A stretch of 9,128 nt of DNA, from positions 1-9,128 of the forward strand of contig JBEKTY010000248.1 in the NCBI GenBank assembly GCA_049515555.1, read 5' to 3'. The position numbers and the translations under genes are program-made. The notes beneath the pieces are model-generated. The model was not told the DNA's origin. It saw only the letters and a program-made list of their open reading frames with translations, and ran no database searches. This document shows, piece after piece, positions 5,877 through 9,128 of the stretch (position 1 is its first letter; every line of letters begins with the position of its first letter). The DNA comes from JBEKTY01 sp049515555 (GTDB taxonomy: Bacteria; Planctomycetota; Planctomycetia; Pirellulales; Thermoguttaceae).

Positions 5877-8039
5877 ATGAACAGGCCGTTGTTTCTCGGC
5901 ATCGACATTGGATCCACAACGCTGAAGGCCGTGCTTCTGTCGGCCGATGGGGAATTGCTTCACAGCCTGTACTGGCGCACTCAGCCACAGCCTCCCGCGG
6001 AATCAGGGTGTGCGGGCCAGTGCCAACTGTGCGGCCGATGCAACCTGGGCGCCGTAGCCAAGACCGTGGACGATTTCCTGGCCCATGCCGGAGTCACGCG
6101 AGACGACCTCGCCACGACCATCGCCACCGGCAGCCAGGTGATCGACGACCTACCGCGCTTCCTGCACTTTGATGCCTCGGTGAGCGAGGTGTCGGCACAC
6201 ATTGCAGGGGCAAGGCGCTACTATCCCGATTGCCAGGCCGTTCTCGACGTTGGCGGACAAGACAGCAAAGCCATGTTGTTCGACGACAACATGCAGATTT
6301 GGATATCGAAGATGAGCGGTATCTGCGCCGCCGGCACCGGCGCATTCCTGGACAGCGTCGCGGCCAGGCTGAACGTGCCCGTCGAACGGTTGGCGGAGCA
6401 CGTGAATTACGATTCGCCGCTCCAGCTTTCTTCGGTCTGCGCCGTGTTGAGTGCGACCTCGGTCAACAAGTTCAAGAATCGCTATCCTCTGGGCGACGTG
6501 ATTGCGGCTGCCTGCCGCGCCCAGGCCCGCACGATCGTCTCGGGTGTGGGCGACCTTTTTCTGGACTACGGCGGGCCGATCGTCTTCCAGGGCGGCGTGG
6601 CGTCGAATCGTGCCGTCGCCCACTACCTGCAAGCGATCACGGGCAACCGCATCCTCATTCCGGAACTGAACCAGGTGATGGGAGCCTTGGGAGCAGCGCG
6701 GATTGCCCGCGACAGTTGGGAGTCGCGAGGCACGTGCTTCTCCTTGGGCGCGGGGGAAAGGCGCGCACCCCGCGTCGCGCCGCCCCACGTCATGCCCAGG
6801 TCCGCCGGATCGGTCAAGAAGTCGGTGGCCATGCGTACGCGCCTGACGCGGCGGGAGTTCCTGTCGCGCGGCGCCGCCCCCCTGGTGTGGCGCAACCTGT
6901 TCTACCCCGCGGAGATCCTCAACGCCTTGGGTGTCCGCATGCTGACCATGGAAACCTACGCCGCTTTGCGGGCCCGCAACGGGAAAGGGCTGCGGACCAT
7001 GTTCGACAAGGCGGCCCGCAAGGGCTTTGCGGCCGAAACCTGTTCCTTCCTGCGCGTTCTGGAAGGCGATGATTGCCTGCCGAAGCCCGACTTCGTCGTG
7101 GGTACGAGCGAACCTTGCCAGCAGGGGGAGCGAGTGTTTGCCGATCTCGCGCGGGACCTGGGCGGACCGGATCGCTATCATCTCCTGCAAACCCCGATCC
7201 GGCACGATGACAACTCCGTGGAAAGCATCGCTGCCGCGCTGGAGACGTCGGTTGGCCATTTGGAGCGGTCGCTGGGCATCAAGATGGACTGGGGACGGTT
7301 GAAAGAGGCCTGCGCCGTGTCGAACGAGGCCCGCGCTCTGGCGGCGAAATGCAACCATCTTCGATTTACCAGTCCGCCCTTGATGCGCGGCAGCGAGGCG
7401 GTCTTGTTTGCGACGATGTTCTCGCAACTCTGGGGCAAGAGGGAGTTGGTCGAGTTGCACCGCACGTTGCTTGAGGAGTTGTCGGCGGAAAAGGAGTCGG
7501 TGGAGCGGGAGATCGGCATCGAGGATACTCATCGGCTGATTTGGCTTCATCTGCCGCCATTTTACAGCAGCCGGCTCATGGATTTCATCGAACTTTCCTG
7601 CAACGCCCCCGTGGTGTTTGAAGAAGTGAACTCCGTGGGCTGGCGGGAGCTGGACCCCGAGGATCCCTATCGCAGCCTGGCGCGAAAGCTGCTGACGGTC
7701 GGGTTTCTCGATCCCGAGTCGCGCGCGGCCCAGATACGGCAGTCCGGGCCCGACGCCAAGATCTCCGGTTTCCTGCTCTATAATCACATGTTTGGCCGAT
7801 GTTCGATGGCCGACAGTTGCTTTACCAAGCGTCTGCGGGAGGAGCTGCAGGCGGTCGGCATACCGCTGCTGGTTCTGGACGGCGACTGCCTCGACGAGAC
7901 GATCGATCCATGCAGCACCACGACGAAAGTGCGGGCCTTCGTGGAGGCACTGAATCTGAAAAAGTTCGGCAACCTTTTCGGCGACTGTTACGGGAACAGC
8001 CGGCTCAGCACGGCTGCGCCTTTACGCAGGGCGGCGTAG
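5877..8039 (+). CDS. Fused BadF/HgdC-type ATPase activator and 2-hydroxyacyl-CoA dehydratase-type (HGD-D) protein
   Basis: The 720-residue product joins two normally separate partners. Residues 1-280 are an ASKHA ATPase of the BcrAD/BadF/HgdC family: phosphate loops GIDIGSTTLKAVL (8-20) and DVGGQDSKAM (124-133), GGVASNRAV (239-247), and the two cysteines that in HgdC dimers hold a [4Fe-4S] cluster (C150 in CAAGTGAFLD, C188 in SSVCAV). An extra C45-x3-C49-x2-C52-x2-C55 lies after the first beta-hairpin. Residues 281-318 look like a linker. Residues 319-720 match HGD-D: YPAEILNALGV, cysteines C389, C414 and C642 at positions that usually ligate the cluster, and closing DGDCLDE...TKVRAFVEAL. In known systems the activator uses ATP to push a low-potential electron into the partner for dehydration or reduction of a difficult substrate; the substrate here is unknown. 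A role like double-cubane-cluster proteins is also possible. ATG 5877 is chosen because the family fold begins there; its Shine-Dalgarno is weak. Confidence 0.88.
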   Translation: MNRPLFLGIDIGSTTLKAVLLSADGELLHSLYWRTQPQPPAESGCAGQCQLCGRCNLGAVAKTVDDFLAHAGVTRDDLATTIATGSQVIDDLPRFLHFDASVSEVSAHIAGARRYYPDCQAVLDVGGQDSKAMLFDDNMQIWISKMSGICAAGTGAFLDSVAARLNVPVERLAEHVNYDSPLQLSSVCAVLSATSVNKFKNRYPLGDVIAAACRAQARTIVSGVGDLFLDYGGPIVFQGGVASNRAVAHYLQAITGNRILIPELNQVMGALGAARIARDSWESRGTCFSLGAGERRAPRVAPPHVMPRSAGSVKKSVAMRTRLTRREFLSRGAAPLVWRNLFYPAEILNALGVRMLTMETYAALRARNGKGLRTMFDKAARKGFAAETCSFLRVLEGDDCLPKPDFVVGTSEPCQQGERVFADLARDLGGPDRYHLLQTPIRHDDNSVESIAAALETSVGHLERSLGIKMDWGRLKEACAVSNEARALAAKCNHLRFTSPPLMRGSEAVLFATMFSQLWGKRELVELHRTLLEELSAEKESVEREIGIEDTHRLIWLHLPPFYSSRLMDFIELSCNAPVVFEEVNSVGWRELDPEDPYRSLARKLLTVGFLDPESRAAQIRQSGPDAKISGFLLYNHMFGRCSMADSCFTKRLREELQAVGIPLLVLDGDCLDETIDPCSTTTKVRAFVEALNLKKFGNLFGDCYGNSRLSTAAPLRRAA

Positions 8040-8069
8040 GTAGTTTTCGTTGCGGAAGGTGGGAAACTT

Positions 8070-8152
8070 GTAGGGTGGGTCGAGCGCAGCGAGCCCCACC
8101 GTCAGTTCTTCGTGGATTCTGGCGGGGCTTTTCTGCGCTCGACCCACCCTAC
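8070..8152. repeat. REP-like palindrome with perfect 20-bp arms
   Basis: GTAGGGTGGGTCGAGCGCAG (8070-8089) is exactly complementary to 8133-8152. After a small asymmetric bulge the pairing continues inside: 8092-8097 with 8124-8129, one mismatch, then 8099-8100 with 8121-8122, leaving a loop of about 20 bases. It starts 31 bases after the stop of the fusion gene and so could end its transcript as a hairpin, though no U-tract follows. Short high-copy palindromes with GTAGGGTGGG ends are, from memory, common in planctomycete and some other bacterial genomes; the REP/RAYT link is inference. Confidence 0.88.
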
Positions 8153-8541
8153 GATGCTCCCTTGATAGCCTGGTCAGGGCCCGAGTGTCGACGCGATGAG
8201 CAACTCGGGCACGGATTGGCCGCTTTACAGCGCGTCGAGGATCTGATCGATCTTCTCCTACATACAGCCTTGGCCGCTTCCTGCGCAGCCGCTGCCGCAG
8301 CGATGCTCTTTCCGCATCGGCGAGCGGATCTCCACGCCGCGCCAACGCCCACGCCGAGCCGGAAGAATTTGTCGCGCTGCCGAGGCTGGAAAGCGGGCCA
8401 TGCCAGTTGCATCTGCACAATCGCTGATAGAGCCGCCACTTGCGCCGAGGGAAAGAAATGTCGCACGCCTTCAATGCCCGGAAAGCATCGTCGCGATTGA
8501 TACACAAAGAGAGAAGAGCGGAAGGGCGCGACTCCCGCCAA
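8153..8541. other. Intergenic stretch with no convincing gene
   Basis: This is the middle of the 668-base gap between converging genes. Both strands have open frames but none shows a family motif. On the minus strand one frame reads IAAAAAAQEAAKAV, and another, a few bases on, reads EKIDQILDAL before a TAA (8257-8225). The second has the look of a real protein C-terminus, so a small frameshifted gene remnant is possible. The evidence is too thin to call a pseudogene. Confidence 0.4.
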
Positions 8542-8668
8542 GGTAACCGTTCACAGCATAGAAAGCAGAAGGCACACTCCGTGCGCCGCTGGCCATGCCT
8601 TGTTGTGCTTCAGCGGACGGCACACGGAGTGTGCCTGCTACCTTGGCTCGGGGGCGTGAACGGTCACC
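8542..8668. repeat. Nested inverted repeat (127 bp)
   Basis: The outer arms are GGTAACCGTTCAC (8542-8554) and GTGAACGGTCACC (8656-8668), which pair at 12 of 13 positions. The inner arms are AGGCACACTCCGTG (8570-8583) and CACGGAGTGTGCCT (8623-8636), a perfect 14 bp. One bulged A outward, pairing resumes between 8565-8568 and the GCT after 8636. CAGCGGACGG next to the inner right arm nearly matches the complement of CGCCGCTG next to the left arm, extending the stem with a small bulge. It lies 39 bases beyond the FHA gene's stop, so it may act as its transcription end or be a small mobile palindrome. Confidence 0.8.
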
Positions 8669-8707
8669 CGCCGAGTCGCGAAGTGTCGGCTCTGCGACCC
8701 GCGCCGC

Positions 8708-8980
8708 TCAGGATCTCGGGCCGAAAAGATAATGCCGCATCCGTGGTGGGCCGTTCACCTGGAACTCCATCCCGCCAAGTTTGAGCGTGTCGCCCGGCTT
8801 GATCGTCGCCTTGCTCACCCGAGTCCCATTCACGAACGTGCCCCCCGCCGTTCCGAGATCCCACACCACCAACTGACCTTCGACCAGGCTGACCAGGCAG
8901 TGGCAACTGCCAGGGACTGGATTACTAACCTGGACTGAGTCCGCCCCCCGGCCAATCACGGCGGGAAACCTCTCCAGCAA
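8708..8980 (-). CDS. Small FHA-domain-like protein
   Basis: The 90-residue product is little more than one forkhead-associated domain: FPAVIGRG (5-12), a strand at 16-19, HCLVSL (27-32), VVWDLGTAGGTFVNG (38-52), a GD turn (63-64), then LGGMEFQV. FHA domains bind phosphothreonine peptides in kinase signalling. The Gly-Arg pair and GTFVNG loop are kept, but the usual S-R-x-H before the fourth strand reads G-S-C-H (24-27), so the phosphate-contacting Ser and the next Arg are not in their normal places. The start is uncertain: TTG at 8980 is the first standard start codon after the upstream stop, and the frame is open back to 9025 (AVILVATNSSDSAL), which could be a first strand with an unusual start. 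It follows the stop of the preceding minus-strand gene by about 45 bases, suggesting co-transcription. Confidence 0.75.
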   Translation of the reverse strand: MLERFPAVIGRGADSVQVSNPVPGSCHCLVSLVEGQLVVWDLGTAGGTFVNGTRVSKATIKPGDTLKLGGMEFQVNGPPRMRHYLFGPRS

Positions 8981-9025
8981 CGCACTATCCGAGCTGTTCG
9001 TAGCGACTAATATTACTGCGCAAGT

Positions 9026-9127
9026 TCAAGGCCATTTGCAGCGGATGAGATCTTTCAGGTAGATGCCCATTTTCCGCAGTTTTTTGCGTGTTCGTTTGAT
9101 GTGCGACTCGCGGGCCGTGGCGATGCG
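9026..9127 (-). CDS. C-terminal end of an unidentified protein, possibly DNA-binding
   Basis: Thirty-three residues are visible before a TGA at 9028-9026; the rest lies beyond the window. The tail is strongly basic (ATARESHIKRTRKKLRKMGI, then YLKDLIRCKWP). The ESHIKRTRKKLRK pattern recalls the recognition helix of helix-turn-helix or winged-helix regulators, but so short a piece cannot settle the family. It is in the same frame and on the same strand as the FHA gene just downstream, so it may be the first gene of a small operon. Confidence 0.5.
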   Translation of the reverse strand, partial: RIATARESHIKRTRKKLRKMGIYLKDLIRCKWP

Positions 9128-9128
9128 T

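Noticed and set aside
6831..6900. A twin-arginine export-like motif (TRREFLS) after an internal Met, hinting at a separate exported second protein
   Set aside because: There is no hydrophobic segment after it and no stop or start signal between the domains. ATP- and iron-sulfur-dependent partners of this family are cytoplasmic; the match is likely chance.
7799..8500. A plus-strand open frame overlapping the end of the fusion gene and the palindrome
   Set aside because: Most of it lies in another frame of a well-supported gene, and the rest runs through the repeat and has no domain.
8022..8541. Two overlapping minus-strand open frames of 161 and 130 codons in the convergent gap
   Set aside because: Both are Arg/Ser-rich with no recognisable family, one crosses the REP-like palindrome, and neither has a good ribosome-binding site.

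Overview
The window is GC-rich bacterial DNA that most resembles a planctomycete (Pirellulales-like) chromosome. This is inferred from four things: a giant secreted beta-repeat protein, a stand-alone FHA protein, dispersed palindromic repeats of the GTAGGGTGGGTCGAGCGCAG type, and a sulfotransferase and a secreted beta-helix enzyme side by side. Assignment to a phylum or genus was not tested.

Layout. Positions 1-2844 (+) are the 3' end of a very large extracellular protein. It has duplicated beta-strand repeats, an Ig-like domain and three copies of an 'AEYFID' module. Positions 2845-3080 are repeat-rich: a heptamer array in one orientation (2854-2888), a degenerate copy of the dispersed palindromic element (2894-2924), then 13 units of the same heptamer in the opposite orientation (2990-3080). 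The second array runs into the start of a small P-loop sulfotransferase gene (2949-3680, +). A secreted pectate-lyase-like beta-helix protein follows (3836-5551, +). Then come a 325-base leader with strong stem-loops and weak likeness to a cobalamin riboswitch, and a 720-residue protein (5877-8039, +). That protein fuses a BadF/HgdC-type ATPase activator to a 2-hydroxyacyl-CoA-dehydratase-type (HGD-D) domain.

The 668-base gap after it (8040-8707) lies between converging genes. It holds a perfect 20-bp inverted repeat, a second nested palindrome and no convincing gene. On the minus strand are a small FHA-like protein (8708-8980) and, upstream of it in transcription, the last 33 residues of a gene that leaves the window (9026-9127).

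The four plus-strand genes do not form an obvious pathway. The secreted protein, sulfotransferase and beta-helix enzyme fit a cell-surface or polysaccharide theme, but that is inference. The most unusual gene is the activator-dehydratase fusion. It joins in one chain an electron-injecting ATPase and its iron-sulfur acceptor, which are normally separate, and carries an extra four-cysteine motif in the ATPase half. The most unusual DNA is the head-to-head heptamer array around the sulfotransferase start. Its 7-base unit changes reading frame with each unit gained or lost, yet encodes the same peptide in every frame.
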